Assembly (NCBI GenBank): GCA_964475595.1
Contig: CAYYXG010000003.1
Coordinates: 62,001 to 126,000 of the forward strand
Origin: RGEC01 sp964475595
GTDB taxonomy: Bacteria > Bacteroidota > Bacteroidia > NS11-12g > UBA955
Reading direction: 5' to 3'
DNA: 64,000 nt
Under the pieces are notes generated by a model, which worked only from the letters and a program-made list of their open reading frames with translations, was not told the DNA's origin and did not search any database. The translations under genes were made by a program, and so were the position numbers. Of this stretch, positions 51,442-59,530 are shown piece by piece (positions within the stretch are counted from its first letter, which is position 1; each line of letters opens with the position of its first letter).

Positions 51442-52125
51442 ATGCGGGTTGTCGTTTATAAAATTATCCAGGAAACAGTTTCTGTCAGAAGATTCTTTTT
51501 AAAGACTCTTGAATATGCAACCTTTAAATTTCAGCCGGGTCAATTTATTACCCTGCGCATGGGAGGGTTTGAACGCAGTTATTCCATAGCTGGTCCACCT
51601 AACCGGGATGGAGTAATTGAGTTGTGTATTGTATTGAATCCGCAAGGAAAGCTTACCCCGGAATTATGGCAACTAAAGCCGGGTGATGAATTGGAAATTT
51701 CAGATGCATTGGGCAGCATGGTATTACCGGAAACCGTAGATAAAGATTTGTGTTTTATCTGTACCGGTACGGGTGTAGCCCCATTTCGCAGTATGATTGG
51801 ATATTTGTTGAACAGGGAAGAACCTCAGCATGATATTTACTTGATTTTCGGCAACCGATACAGTGCTGATATTCTCTACAAAGATGAATTTGAGGAGTGG
51901 GCGAAAAAATGGGATAAATTTCACTTTATTCCGGTATTGAGCAGGGAAGAGGGTGTTTACCAATCCGGTTATGTGCATGAAGTTTATGAAAAGATCTTTT
52001 CTGATAACAGAGATGCACATTTCTACGTGTGTGGCTGGGAGGCAATGTGCAGGGAAACCCGTCAGCGACTGAAAGCAATGGGCTATAACCGCAAGCAATA
52101 TACTTTTGAGCAATACGATGGTTGA
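51442..52125 (+). CDS. Ferredoxin-NADP reductase-like FAD-dependent oxidoreductase
   Basis: A 227-residue protein of the ferredoxin reductase fold. The FAD domain contains FKFQPGQFITLRMGGFERSYSIAGPP (RSYS for FAD binding) and the NAD(P) domain FICTGTGVAPFRSMIGYL, then IFGNRYSADILYKDE and VCGWEAMCRETRQ near the end. There is no fused 2Fe-2S domain. It moves electrons between NAD(P)H and an unknown carrier. ATG at 51442 is chosen because the in-frame TTG at 51430 is part of the -7 box. Confidence 0.9.
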   Translation: MRVVVYKIIQETVSVRRFFLKTLEYATFKFQPGQFITLRMGGFERSYSIAGPPNRDGVIELCIVLNPQGKLTPELWQLKPGDELEISDALGSMVLPETVDKDLCFICTGTGVAPFRSMIGYLLNREEPQHDIYLIFGNRYSADILYKDEFEEWAKKWDKFHFIPVLSREEGVYQSGYVHEVYEKIFSDNRDAHFYVCGWEAMCRETRQRLKAMGYNRKQYTFEQYDG

Positions 52126-52167
52126 TATTTTATAGCTCGTTATATACTTGTCTTACTCTCACTCCCA

Positions 52168-52219
52168 CCTCGCGTGCGTGCGCGCCCAAAACCTTCCAGG
52201 TCTAAAACCTTCCAGGTCT
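52168..52219. repeat. GC-rich segment plus tandem 16-bp repeats, copy 1 (intergenic)
   Basis: CCTCGCGTGCGTGCGCGCCC (52168-52187) is followed by two perfect tandem copies of AAAACCTTCCAGGTCT (52188-52203 and 52204-52219). The same composite, GC-rich alternating purine-pyrimidine then AAAACCTT..AGGT, recurs about 150 bp downstream. Such AAAACCTT palindromes are frequent intergenic repeats in Bacteroidetes. Confidence 0.85.
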
Positions 52220-52289
52220 AATATTTTATTTCTTCAAAGATTATGGTCGATAACCCTAAGCAGTATACCTTTGAACCACACTAAGGTTG

Positions 52290-53312
52290 ATGTTTTTGGG
52301 CTGGTTGGATACTTGGCGCCTCGTGCGCGCGCACGCAAAACCTTCAAGGTTTATAAACCTTATTCGGGTCGAAATTTCCTATTTTATCTCCCGATTCACC
52401 CGCAAACCCGTTTTTTGGGGTATGCCCACCGCCATCAGTATAGAGCCCACCACCGCCTGTAACCTGGGCTGCCCTCAATGTCCCAGCGGTTTAAAACAGT
52501 TTAGCAGACCAACCGGTAAAATGAACCTGCAACAGTTTAAAGCGCTTTTACCCAGAATAAGCCCCACTACTGGCTACATAACGCTCTATTTCCAAGGTGA
52601 ACCCTTCCTAAACAAAGAGTTTACCGAGATGATTTCTGCCGCATCACGCCAAGGCATTTATACTGTCACCAGCAGCAATGCTCACTTCCTAAGTCCCGAA
52701 GTGGCTGTGAAAACCGTGGAAGCCGGTCTGAAAAGAATGATCATCAGTATTGATGGGCTCACACAAGATACCTATGCTCAATACAGAATCGGCGGTAATG
52801 TTGATAAAGTGATTCAAGGCACTCAAAATATTTTGGCCGCACGAAAAGCCCTCGGTGTCACCTATCCTGTGGTAATTTGGCAGTTTATTGTTTTTGCCCA
52901 TAATGAACATGAAATTGATGCGATTAGAAAAAAAGCAAAAGATATTGGGGTTGATAAACTGCAGCTAAAAACCGCACAGATTTACGATTTTGAAAACGCC
53001 GATCATTGGTTGCCTGCCAATCCAAAATTGACCCGATACCAAAAAAAAGAAGGTCGCCTGGCGCTAAAAGCATCAAGAATGAAACGATGTAAACGTTTTC
53101 ATTCCAATCCCGTAATTACCTGGGATGGCAATATGGTTCCCTGTTGCTTTGATAAGGATGCGTCCCACCCGTTAGGGAATGTTCTTCATACTGATGTTAA
53201 AGATGTTTGGAAGGGTGTGTTGAGACAGTCCTTCGGACAACAGTTAAAAAAGGGTAGACAACATACCGACATTTGCAATAACTGCACAGAGGGCGCAAGG
53301 GTATGGATTTAA
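52290..53312 (+). CDS. Radical SAM/SPASM domain protein
   Basis: A 340-residue radical SAM enzyme. The [4Fe-4S]-SAM motif CNLGCPQC (CxxxCxxC) is in ISIEPTTACNLGCPQCPSG; the C-terminal SPASM region has CKRFHSNPVITWDGNMVPCC and CNNCTEG for auxiliary clusters, and TYFQGEPFL-like strand sequence lies between. SPASM enzymes often modify peptides, but stand-alone Bacteroidetes members like this have no known substrate and no precursor peptide is visible nearby. Codons about 11-25 lie in the palindromic repeat at 52319-52361. The ATG at 52290 gives an N-terminal helix typical of the group; ATG 52422 would cut it off. Confidence 0.88.
   Translation: MFLGWLDTWRLVRAHAKPSRFINLIRVEISYFISRFTRKPVFWGMPTAISIEPTTACNLGCPQCPSGLKQFSRPTGKMNLQQFKALLPRISPTTGYITLYFQGEPFLNKEFTEMISAASRQGIYTVTSSNAHFLSPEVAVKTVEAGLKRMIISIDGLTQDTYAQYRIGGNVDKVIQGTQNILAARKALGVTYPVVIWQFIVFAHNEHEIDAIRKKAKDIGVDKLQLKTAQIYDFENADHWLPANPKLTRYQKKEGRLALKASRMKRCKRFHSNPVITWDGNMVPCCFDKDASHPLGNVLHTDVKDVWKGVLRQSFGQQLKKGRQHTDICNNCTEGARVWI
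52319..52361. repeat. GC-rich palindrome plus AAAACCTT palindromes, copy 2 (coding)
   Basis: CGTGCGCGCGCACG (52322-52335) is a perfect 14-bp palindrome. It is followed by AAACCTT-C-AAGGTTT (52338-52352) and overlapping AAGGTTT-AT-AAACCTT (52346-52361). All are in frame inside the radical SAM gene and match the layout of the intergenic copy. Confidence 0.85.
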
Positions 53313-53320
53313 ATTTAGAA

Positions 53321-53351
53321 TTTGCAAAGTTGCGGTATTACCCTATATTTG
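53321..53351 (+). promoter_or_regulatory. Promoter of rho
   Basis: TTTG (53321-53324), 19 nt, TATATTTG (53344-53351): a complete consensus match. Transcription should begin near 53356, giving a leader of about 95 nt. Confidence 0.75.
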
Positions 53352-53364
53352 CGTCGTCAAAATC

Positions 53365-53399
53365 GCCAAAGTCAGGATGCTGTGACTTTCTGCCTTGGC
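53365..53399 (+). promoter_or_regulatory. Structured 5' leader of rho
   Basis: AAAGTCA (53368-53374) and TGACTTT (53383-53389) form a perfect 7-bp stem with an 8-nt loop; GCC/GGC (53365-53367, 53397-53399) can extend it across a bulge, or GCCAA can pair alternatively with TTGGC (53365-53369, 53395-53399). This may serve autoregulation of rho; it is not a terminator since no T-run follows. Confidence 0.5.
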
Positions 53400-53449
53400 T
53401 CCCCAATATTATTTGAACTCCCTAAAATCATTCACTGTTACTACTATTT

Positions 53450-55039
53450 ATGGCAGATAAACCTGACCTGAGCGCAATGTCGTTGGCCAATCTGAAGGAA
53501 CTGGCCCAAAATCTCGAAATTGAAAATTTCTCCAAACTGAAGAAAAATGAGCTGATGGAAGCCATTAATCTGGTGCTGGATAAATTGGCAAGTGACCCAA
53601 AAACCGATGCCGACCCCTCAAAAGATGCGGAAAAACGAAAGCGTAAAAGATTTTCCAAAAATGAAGCCCAGGAAGATGTCCCCGAAGCTGAAAAGCCAAT
53701 CAAAAAAACAGCCGTCAATGAAAGACATGAAAAACCTGAAAGCGTTGCCATTACAGAGGATGATTTAAACGCATTCATTCCCCCGATTCCGGAGAAAACC
53801 GAAAAAAAACCGGTTACTGAATTTGCTGAACATGTAAAAAAAGAACCCACTGGATTGCCTCCGGAAACAACTATTAATAAGGAGGATCAGCGCCGCCGCG
53901 AACAACTGGTTGCCTACACCGAAATGGAAGGGGTGGTAACTACGCAGGGTGTATTGGAAACCGTCCCAGATGGATATGGTTTTTTACGCAGCCCAGATTA
54001 CAATTATATGCCCTCACCGGATGATGTGTATGTGCCCGGGTTTATGATTAAACAAAATGGCTTGAAAGTGGGTGATACCCTCAAAGGAACCATTCGTCCG
54101 CCCAAGGATAATGAAAAGTATTTCTGCCTTGTAAAACTGGAAAGTGTGAACGGAAGAACACCTGAAGAGGTGCGTGATCGCGTTGCATTTGAACACCTTA
54201 CCCCATTATTCCCTAACGAAAAACTGAATCTCTGTGACGACCCGGGCCATTACAGCAACCGAATCATCGATTTGGTTTCACCTATTGGTAAAGGCCAGCG
54301 CGGATTGATTGTTGCACAGCCCAAAACAGGGAAAACCTGGTTGCTGCAAGGAATTGCCAATGCCATTGCCAAAAACCACCCTGAGGTTTACATGATTATT
54401 CTTCTGATTGATGAAAGACCTGAGGAAGTGACCGATATGGCCAGAAATGTGAAGGCAGAAGTGGTGGCCAGCACATTTGATGAACCGGCCGATAAACATG
54501 TGAAACTGGTGAATATTGTACTGGAAAAAGCCAAAAGACTGGTGGAATCCGGACATGATGTAGTAATTCTGCTCGACTCCATTACCCGATTGGCTCGCGC
54601 TTTCAATACGGTACAACCTGCTTCCGGTAAAATTCTGTCCGGGGGTGTAGATGCCAATGCCCTGCACAAGCCCAAAAGATTTTTTGGCGCAGCCAGAAAT
54701 ATTGAAAATGGGGGGTCGCTCACCATCATCGCTACTGCGCTCACAGATACCGGTTCCAAAATGGATGAAGTGATTTTTGAGGAATTTAAAGGAACCGGAA
54801 ACATGGAATTGCAGCTGGATAGAAAACTATCCAATAAGCGAATTTATCCTGCCATCGATATTCTGGGAAGCAGCACCCGCCGAGAAGATTTGCTGGTGGA
54901 CAAAAGCACACTGCAACGGATGTGGGTGTTGAGAAATCACCTGGCCGACATGAACCCGGAAGAAGCCATGAATACGTTCCTGAAATACATGCAAAACACC
55001 CGAGACAATACCGAGTTTTTGGTGAGTATGAACAGCTAA
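53450..55039 (+). CDS. rho: Transcription termination factor Rho
   Basis: A 529-residue RNA-dependent ATPase hexamer. Residues 8-45 form the N-terminal Rho domain (SAMSLANLKELAQNLEIENFSKLKKNELMEAI in part); about 50-150 is a charged Lys/Glu/Pro-rich insertion typical of Bacteroidetes Rho. The RNA-binding domain follows (GVLETVPDGYGFLRSPDYNY), then the ATPase with Walker A QPKTGKTW, Walker B VVILLDSITRLARA and the Q-loop. The expected AxPKxGKT loop reads AQPKTGKT. The stop overlaps the convergent pdeM gene by 4 nt. Confidence 0.97.
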   Translation: MADKPDLSAMSLANLKELAQNLEIENFSKLKKNELMEAINLVLDKLASDPKTDADPSKDAEKRKRKRFSKNEAQEDVPEAEKPIKKTAVNERHEKPESVAITEDDLNAFIPPIPEKTEKKPVTEFAEHVKKEPTGLPPETTINKEDQRRREQLVAYTEMEGVVTTQGVLETVPDGYGFLRSPDYNYMPSPDDVYVPGFMIKQNGLKVGDTLKGTIRPPKDNEKYFCLVKLESVNGRTPEEVRDRVAFEHLTPLFPNEKLNLCDDPGHYSNRIIDLVSPIGKGQRGLIVAQPKTGKTWLLQGIANAIAKNHPEVYMIILLIDERPEEVTDMARNVKAEVVASTFDEPADKHVKLVNIVLEKAKRLVESGHDVVILLDSITRLARAFNTVQPASGKILSGGVDANALHKPKRFFGAARNIENGGSLTIIATALTDTGSKMDEVIFEEFKGTGNMELQLDRKLSNKRIYPAIDILGSSTRREDLLVDKSTLQRMWVLRNHLADMNPEEAMNTFLKYMQNTRDNTEFLVSMNS

Positions 55040-55719
55040 TTCACCTCAAATATTTTTTCTTGGGTAAAACAAAAAACCCGATCGTTTTTTGCTGTCTTCT
55101 CCACAATGGAGAGCCCGGTAAGACTTCCAAATGCCGGCATAATCATGTGCTTAGTTCCCACATAAAAGCATGGTAAGGATAATTTTTGCCTTCCCGAACC
55201 TGATAATTTGAAACCTGGATGGATATGGCCTGAAATGGTGAATTCAGCATGCGTTTGAATCTCATTAAAGTCATGGATGCAGGAAATTTTTTCAAGCTGA
55301 TAGCATTGGGTTAGCTCCAAACCAGCCTCTTGGTATATGTTATTTGGGAGTATATCGTGATTGCCTTTAACAAGTATTACAGGTGTTTTTATATGGGTGT
55401 ATAAAAATTCAGACAACATATCCCATTCACGGTTGGCGGCACTATGAAATAAATCACCTAAAAAAACAATAACGCTGGGTTGCAGGCGATCTACAATGGC
55501 TTTTAAACGAAGAAAATCCCGTTGAATGGCCAATTCCGGAATGGGTATGGCGTTTTTTCGAAAATGGGTGGTTTTACCAAAATGACAATCTGAAACAATT
55601 AAAGAGCCCGTTTCCGGATGAAACAAAAAACCCTCGGAATGAGCGGTAAACAGCGTTTCACCAAACGGAATCAGAAGTTCTTTGTTCATAAGAATATCTG
55701 CAAATTTCATGTTCATCAT
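55036..55719 (-). CDS. pdeM: Ligase-associated DNA damage response endonuclease PdeM
   Basis: A 227-residue calcineurin-like phosphoesterase of the PdeM group. Metal motifs: IVSDCHFGKTTHFRK (the usual DLHLGK is changed to DCHFGK), FLGDLFHS, LVKGNHDILP, and SGHIHPGFKL. In other bacteria PdeM is encoded with a DNA ligase, an Lhr-type helicase and an exonuclease; none of these is in view. It begins near 55719, where ATGs are clustered, 27 nt from the divergent mscS-type gene. Confidence 0.88.
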   Translation of the reverse strand: MMNMKFADILMNKELLIPFGETLFTAHSEGFLFHPETGSLIVSDCHFGKTTHFRKNAIPIPELAIQRDFLRLKAIVDRLQPSVIVFLGDLFHSAANREWDMLSEFLYTHIKTPVILVKGNHDILPNNIYQEAGLELTQCYQLEKISCIHDFNEIQTHAEFTISGHIHPGFKLSGSGRQKLSLPCFYVGTKHMIMPAFGSLTGLSIVEKTAKNDRVFCFTQEKIFEVN

Positions 55720-55746
55720 TCAAGTTTTTAGAATTACTTTGCAAAT

Positions 55747-56517
55747 ATGTCAGCCATAGAAATTTGGATTGCCAATCACCCTTCGGTAATGGAATATAAA
55801 GTCTTTGCCGTTTTATTGATTGTGATTCTTGTGGGAAGAGCCACCGGAATATGGTTGTACAAAAAACGTAAGAAGGCTAAGGTAAAAGACAATTTCATCA
55901 TTGGGCTGAATAATCTCACCTATGTATTATTGAGCATCTGGTTGTTTTTTCTGTTTTTGCATGTGTTTGGTATCACTATCAAAGAGTTTTTTACCAGCAT
56001 CACCATTATTGCGGCAGCCCTTGCAATCGTATTCAAAGATTACATTTTGAACGGATTAAATGGGATGATTCTGATGTTTGGTGACAATATTCAGATTGGA
56101 GATTACTTGAAAATTGGCGATCATAAAGGCCGTATTGAGAATATCACTTTAATGAGTGTGCACCTGCTGAGCGATGATGATGACATGATTATCATACCCA
56201 ACAACCTTTTTGTGAATTCTCAAATAATCAATTTTAGCCGAAATCCTCGCCATCACAGCAGCATTGATTTTGAAATTCAAAGTGCACAAAGCATTAATGC
56301 TGTCTCTTTGGAGGCCATGTTGCAGAAAGTACTCCAAAAGGATGAATCACTCATTCGCACCGACAGTTCCAAATTGAAGGTTTTGGAATTCAAAAAAGAC
56401 CTGGTGCATTATCGGTTTAAATTTGTTCTTAAGCAGCACGACCCCAAGGTGGAATCTCGCATAAAACAGGCATTATGGAGAGAAATCCTCATGGTTATCA
56501 ACATGCAAAAGATATAA
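55747..56517 (+). CDS. MscS family mechanosensitive ion channel
   Basis: A 256-residue small-conductance mechanosensitive channel. Three membrane segments lie at about 17-36, 55-76 and 80-105; the pore helix is IIAAALAIVFKDYILNGLNGMILMF and the beta domain reads IQIGDYLKIGDHKGRIENITLMSVHL, followed by IIIPNNLFVNSQIINFSR. MscS channels release solutes on osmotic downshock. TTACTTTG, a near -7 box, ends 5 nt before the ATG. Confidence 0.93.
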   Translation: MSAIEIWIANHPSVMEYKVFAVLLIVILVGRATGIWLYKKRKKAKVKDNFIIGLNNLTYVLLSIWLFFLFLHVFGITIKEFFTSITIIAAALAIVFKDYILNGLNGMILMFGDNIQIGDYLKIGDHKGRIENITLMSVHLLSDDDDMIIIPNNLFVNSQIINFSRNPRHHSSIDFEIQSAQSINAVSLEAMLQKVLQKDESLIRTDSSKLKVLEFKKDLVHYRFKFVLKQHDPKVESRIKQALWREILMVINMQKI

Positions 56518-56552
56518 TCTTGACATAGATATTATTTTTTTTCACCGCATAC

Positions 56553-56560
56553 TAATTTTG
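56553..56560 (+). promoter_or_regulatory. Putative -7 box before the acidic-tail hypothetical gene
   Basis: TAATTTTG matches TAnnTTTG and ends 13 nt before the ATG at 56574. No -33 TTG at the right spacing (nearest is 30 nt upstream). Confidence 0.4.
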
Positions 56561-56573
56561 CGAAGTATTGAAT

Positions 56574-56894
56574 ATGGAAAAGAAAAAGGTTGTAACCGAT
56601 TATTCCAAGTTAAGTGATGAGTTGCTAAAACTCTATGATGAAACCTATCCTACAGGTATTGCAGGACAAACCATTCGTTTTCCCAATTCCAAGGGTGAAA
56701 TTGTTACCGCAGTGAGACTGGAAACCGTCGATACCATTTTTCTGGTGAAGGTGAGTGCTAAACCCAAGGAGGTGTTAACCGAGGAACAAATGGATGAATT
56801 GGTTCGCCCGTCTGAAAAGGAGGAAGGTGAAGATGAGGAAAAATCAGATGAGGATGGTGAATCTCCAAGCAATCATTCTATGGATGATGATTAA
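56574..56894 (+). CDS. Small conserved hypothetical protein with acidic tail
   Basis: A 106-residue protein I do not recognise. The first 75 residues look folded (YSKLSDELLKLYDETYPTGIAGQTIRFPNSKGEIVTAVRLETVDTIFLVKV in part); the last 30 are almost all Asp, Glu and Ser, probably disordered. Codon pattern and its short distance (35 nt) to apaG support a real gene. ATG at 56574 is preferred to the TTG two codons upstream. Confidence 0.7.
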   Translation: MEKKKVVTDYSKLSDELLKLYDETYPTGIAGQTIRFPNSKGEIVTAVRLETVDTIFLVKVSAKPKEVLTEEQMDELVRPSEKEEGEDEEKSDEDGESPSNHSMDDD

Positions 56895-56908
56895 AATCAA
56901 ATTGATGT

Positions 56909-56916
56909 TATCTTTG
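56909..56916 (+). promoter_or_regulatory. Putative -7 box before apaG
   Basis: TATCTTTG ends 13 nt before the TTG start at 56930. No convincing -33 element. Confidence 0.35.
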
Positions 56917-56929
56917 TTATAAGTCTGAG

Positions 56930-57310
56930 TTGATATCCTGCACCACTCATAGCATCCAGGTTTCTGTAAGTAGCCAGTTTATACAGAAAGACGGCAGTGA
57001 AAATCACCCTGTTTTTGTATTTGGTTACCACATCACCATTACCAATGAAGGTAATGAGGTTGTGCAGCTCATGGAACGACAATGGTTCATTACCGATGCC
57101 TGCGGGGTGAATAGGACTGTTAAAGGTGAGGGAGTAGTGGGGATGAAGCCAAAACTGGCACCGGGTGAATCGTTTTCTTACTCAAGCTATTGTCCATTGG
57201 CAGTTCCTTTTGGACAAATGGAGGGCTTTTACCTGTTTGAAACCCCTGAAACTACCCTTAGGGTGACCATTCCCAGATTTCTAATGGAATCGCCCTTTCA
57301 TTTAAACTAA
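56930..57310 (+). CDS. apaG: ApaG domain protein
   Basis: A 126-residue ApaG protein, a fibronectin-like beta-sandwich. FGYHITITNEGNEVVQLMERQWFITDACG and KGEGVVGMKPKLAPGESFSYSSYCPL are the family core, closing with MEGFYLF. ApaG is tied to Co2+/Mg2+ resistance by old genetics, but the mechanism is unsettled. There is no ATG; TTG at 56930 gives the family-typical start. The SDR gene follows directly after the stop. Confidence 0.93.
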   Translation: MISCTTHSIQVSVSSQFIQKDGSENHPVFVFGYHITITNEGNEVVQLMERQWFITDACGVNRTVKGEGVVGMKPKLAPGESFSYSSYCPLAVPFGQMEGFYLFETPETTLRVTIPRFLMESPFHLN

Positions 57311-58024
57311 ATGCATTTAAAAAACACCATCATTGTTACAGGGGCAACCCGGGGAATCGGTTTGGCCGTTCTGAAAAGATTTCTGAAAGCGGGTTTTGAT
57401 GCCGCTTTTTGCGGCACCCATCCGGAACGGGTTGCACAAATTACCCAATCGCTGCAAGAAGAATACCCACAATCTCGCATTCAGGGTTATGCGGTTCGCC
57501 TCGATGTGAAAGAAGAAGCCATCGCGTTTTCAGCCAAAGCACTGGAATTTTTGGGAGGTTGTACGGTTTTGGTAAACAATGCCGGAACTTTCATGCCGGG
57601 CAGCGTGCTCAGCGAGGAGGACGGTGTGCTGGAAAAACTATTTGAGGTAAACGTCTCTTCGGCCTATCACGTTTCACGCGTCGTAATTCCCACAATGGCA
57701 GCCAATAGTCGTTCGCATGTATTCAATATGTGTTCAATTGCCAGCATCGTGGCATATCCCAATGGCGGCAGTTATTGCATCAGTAAGTTTGCACTGCTGG
57801 GCCTTAGCAAATTATTGCGGGAGGAGCTAAAACCCAAGGGGATTTGTGTGACTGCGGTCATGCCGGGTGCAACCCTTACCGACAGCTGGGCAGGTGTAGA
57901 TTTGCCCGAAACAAGGTTTATTAAACCTGAAAACATTGCAGAACTGATGTTTAACGCGTGGCTGTGCAATGAAAATGCCTGTACCGAGGAGTTGTTGATT
58001 AGGCCGGTTGCCGGTGACATATAA
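57311..58024 (+). CDS. Short-chain dehydrogenase/reductase
   Basis: A 237-residue Rossmann-fold oxidoreductase. Seen: GATRGIG coenzyme loop (residues 11-17), NNAG, catalytic Ser in MCSIAS, and the YxxxK pair in YCISKFALLGLSK. Basic residues after the second strand (GTHPERV) may suit NADP. The substrate is unknown; the closest look is to 3-oxoacyl-ACP reductase-like SDRs. It begins immediately after the apaG stop, so they are cotranscribed. Confidence 0.92.
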   Translation: MHLKNTIIVTGATRGIGLAVLKRFLKAGFDAAFCGTHPERVAQITQSLQEEYPQSRIQGYAVRLDVKEEAIAFSAKALEFLGGCTVLVNNAGTFMPGSVLSEEDGVLEKLFEVNVSSAYHVSRVVIPTMAANSRSHVFNMCSIASIVAYPNGGSYCISKFALLGLSKLLREELKPKGICVTAVMPGATLTDSWAGVDLPETRFIKPENIAELMFNAWLCNENACTEELLIRPVAGDI

Positions 58025-58092
58025 GGGGTAAAAGTCTGTATTTCGTAAAAAAAAATTTGGAAGTATTGACCCATTGAACTCCCGCGCTTAAT

Positions 58093-58126
58093 TTTGATTT
58101 AATATTGACAATAGTACATATATTTG
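58093..58126 (+). promoter_or_regulatory. Promoter of the T9SS gene at 58156
   Basis: TTTG (58093-58096), 22 nt, TATATTTG (58119-58126). The -7 box is perfect, the spacer slightly long. The ATG is 29 nt downstream. Confidence 0.6.
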
Positions 58127-58155
58127 CAAACAATAAAATAATCGTAATAGACCAC

Positions 58156-59445
58156 ATGAAAAAATTATTACCTGTTTTTACTGCTGCCTTGTTAGGTTGC
58201 AGTGGGTTAATGGCGCAGCAGAATGCAATTGAAAGCAATCCAATGCCCCGTCAGTTTAAAGATGGAAGCGGAATCATTCCGGCTGAAATTGAAAAAATGA
58301 AACTAAATAGAAGAACTGCGGGTAACGGATGGTATAATGCCGTTAGCGATGCTCGTGGAGCCGGCGAATCCTACGTTTACTATGGCGACGTAGTGCTTTG
58401 GCCTGATTCATTGCCTGTTTTGAGGTATACCGATCAAGGTGGTAAAGAAACAATTAACAATCTTCCCATTCATGGTTTGGGTTCAATTTTGGATCCCAAG
58501 GCGGATTATTACCCAACTCGACTGACCAATTTTCAGAATTACACGGTTGATTCAATTTACTTTGTTTATAAATATTACAATCCAGTCCCCGATCATACGG
58601 ATTCATTATTTATCAATATAATGACAGATACATCCTTCACCAGACTGCGTTTTATATCCAATAATCAGCCTACCTACTCTACCAGAGTTAGTGGATATAC
58701 TCCCACCTCAGGAGTTCGTCAATATGCATTCAAGCTCGATACCTCAAATAATACTCCAAATTTCTTCGTAAGAAATTCTGGAAGTTTTTCCGGAGCTCAA
58801 GAGATTGCTTTGGATCCTCCTATTTCTATCAAAGACAGAATCGATACCACCAATACTGGGCTATTTGGTTTTACCATGCATATCAAACCCAATTACAGTT
58901 ACAACATGGGAGATACAATGATTTATGGTAATGATACATCTAGGGCAAAAGATCCAGTAAATAAAATTAGTGCTTTTCAGCCTCTGGTTATGGTACCGCA
59001 GTCTAATCTTGAAAGCACCAAATTTTTTAATTATGCCCTAGTAAACTGGAGCTTTGTGCGATATAACGGTGCTAACACATTTTATCAGCCAACCAATTCT
59101 CCAGGCAATCAAAGATGGTATCTGTTTTCAGGTTTCCATGTAAACTACTTCAACCTCGGTAACAAGCGTTTCGAAAATACCGGTGCCGATATCAGCAATG
59201 TGTACCCCAATCCTGCTGCCAAAAACAGCGATCTGATGGTTCAGGTGAAATTGAAGCAGGCCTCAGACGTAGCAGTGGATATTTTCAATGTTCAGGGCCA
59301 GAAAGTGAAAACCATTACCAAACAGCATTTTGCTGCCGGTACCTCTAACATCAGCTTCAACGTGGCTGAACTGCCTGCTGGTTCTTACTTCGTGAGAATG
59401 AGCGGTTCTTTTGGTTCCGTAAGCCAAGCCATGCTGCTTAAATAA
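58156..59445 (+). CDS. T9SS sorting-domain protein of unknown function
   Basis: A 429-residue exported protein; signal peptide ends GLMAQ. The body is beta-rich and resembles no family I can name; it has KYYNPVPDHTDSLFINIM and RQYAFKLDTSNN segments. The last 85 residues are a clear T9SS sorting domain (NVYPNPAAKNSDLMVQV..VDIFNVQGQKVKTI..ELPAGSYFVRM). The open frame extends 17 codons upstream through the promoter, so the ATG at 58156 is the start. It is a single-gene unit between a promoter and a strong terminator. Confidence 0.88.
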   Translation: MKKLLPVFTAALLGCSGLMAQQNAIESNPMPRQFKDGSGIIPAEIEKMKLNRRTAGNGWYNAVSDARGAGESYVYYGDVVLWPDSLPVLRYTDQGGKETINNLPIHGLGSILDPKADYYPTRLTNFQNYTVDSIYFVYKYYNPVPDHTDSLFINIMTDTSFTRLRFISNNQPTYSTRVSGYTPTSGVRQYAFKLDTSNNTPNFFVRNSGSFSGAQEIALDPPISIKDRIDTTNTGLFGFTMHIKPNYSYNMGDTMIYGNDTSRAKDPVNKISAFQPLVMVPQSNLESTKFFNYALVNWSFVRYNGANTFYQPTNSPGNQRWYLFSGFHVNYFNLGNKRFENTGADISNVYPNPAAKNSDLMVQVKLKQASDVAVDIFNVQGQKVKTITKQHFAAGTSNISFNVAELPAGSYFVRMSGSFGSVSQAMLLK

Positions 59446-59463
59446 TTTTTTAAAAACTAATTG

Positions 59464-59492
59464 AAAAGCCGTCATTCGTGACGGCTTTTTTT
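59464..59492 (+). terminator. Intrinsic terminator with TTCG tetraloop
   Basis: AAAAGCCGTCA and TGACGGCTTTT pair perfectly around a TTCG loop (59475-59478), followed by further T residues. It lies 19 nt after the stop at 59445. Confidence 0.95.
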
Positions 59493-59530
59493 ATGGTTAT
59501 TGTTGTAGATTGCAATCACAAAAACACTCC

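Noticed and set aside
52188..52219. Two perfect tandem 16-bp units as a tiny CRISPR array
   Set aside because: The units abut with no spacers and no cas genes are in the window; they belong to the palindromic AAAACCTT repeat type.
52290..53312. RiPP (modified peptide) cluster around the radical SAM/SPASM gene
   Set aside because: No small precursor-like ORF, peptidase or exporter is beside it; the flanking genes are a flavin reductase and rho.
54278..54834. Long minus-strand open frames inside rho
   Set aside because: Antisense shadows of the highly conserved Rho ATPase; no independent coding signs.
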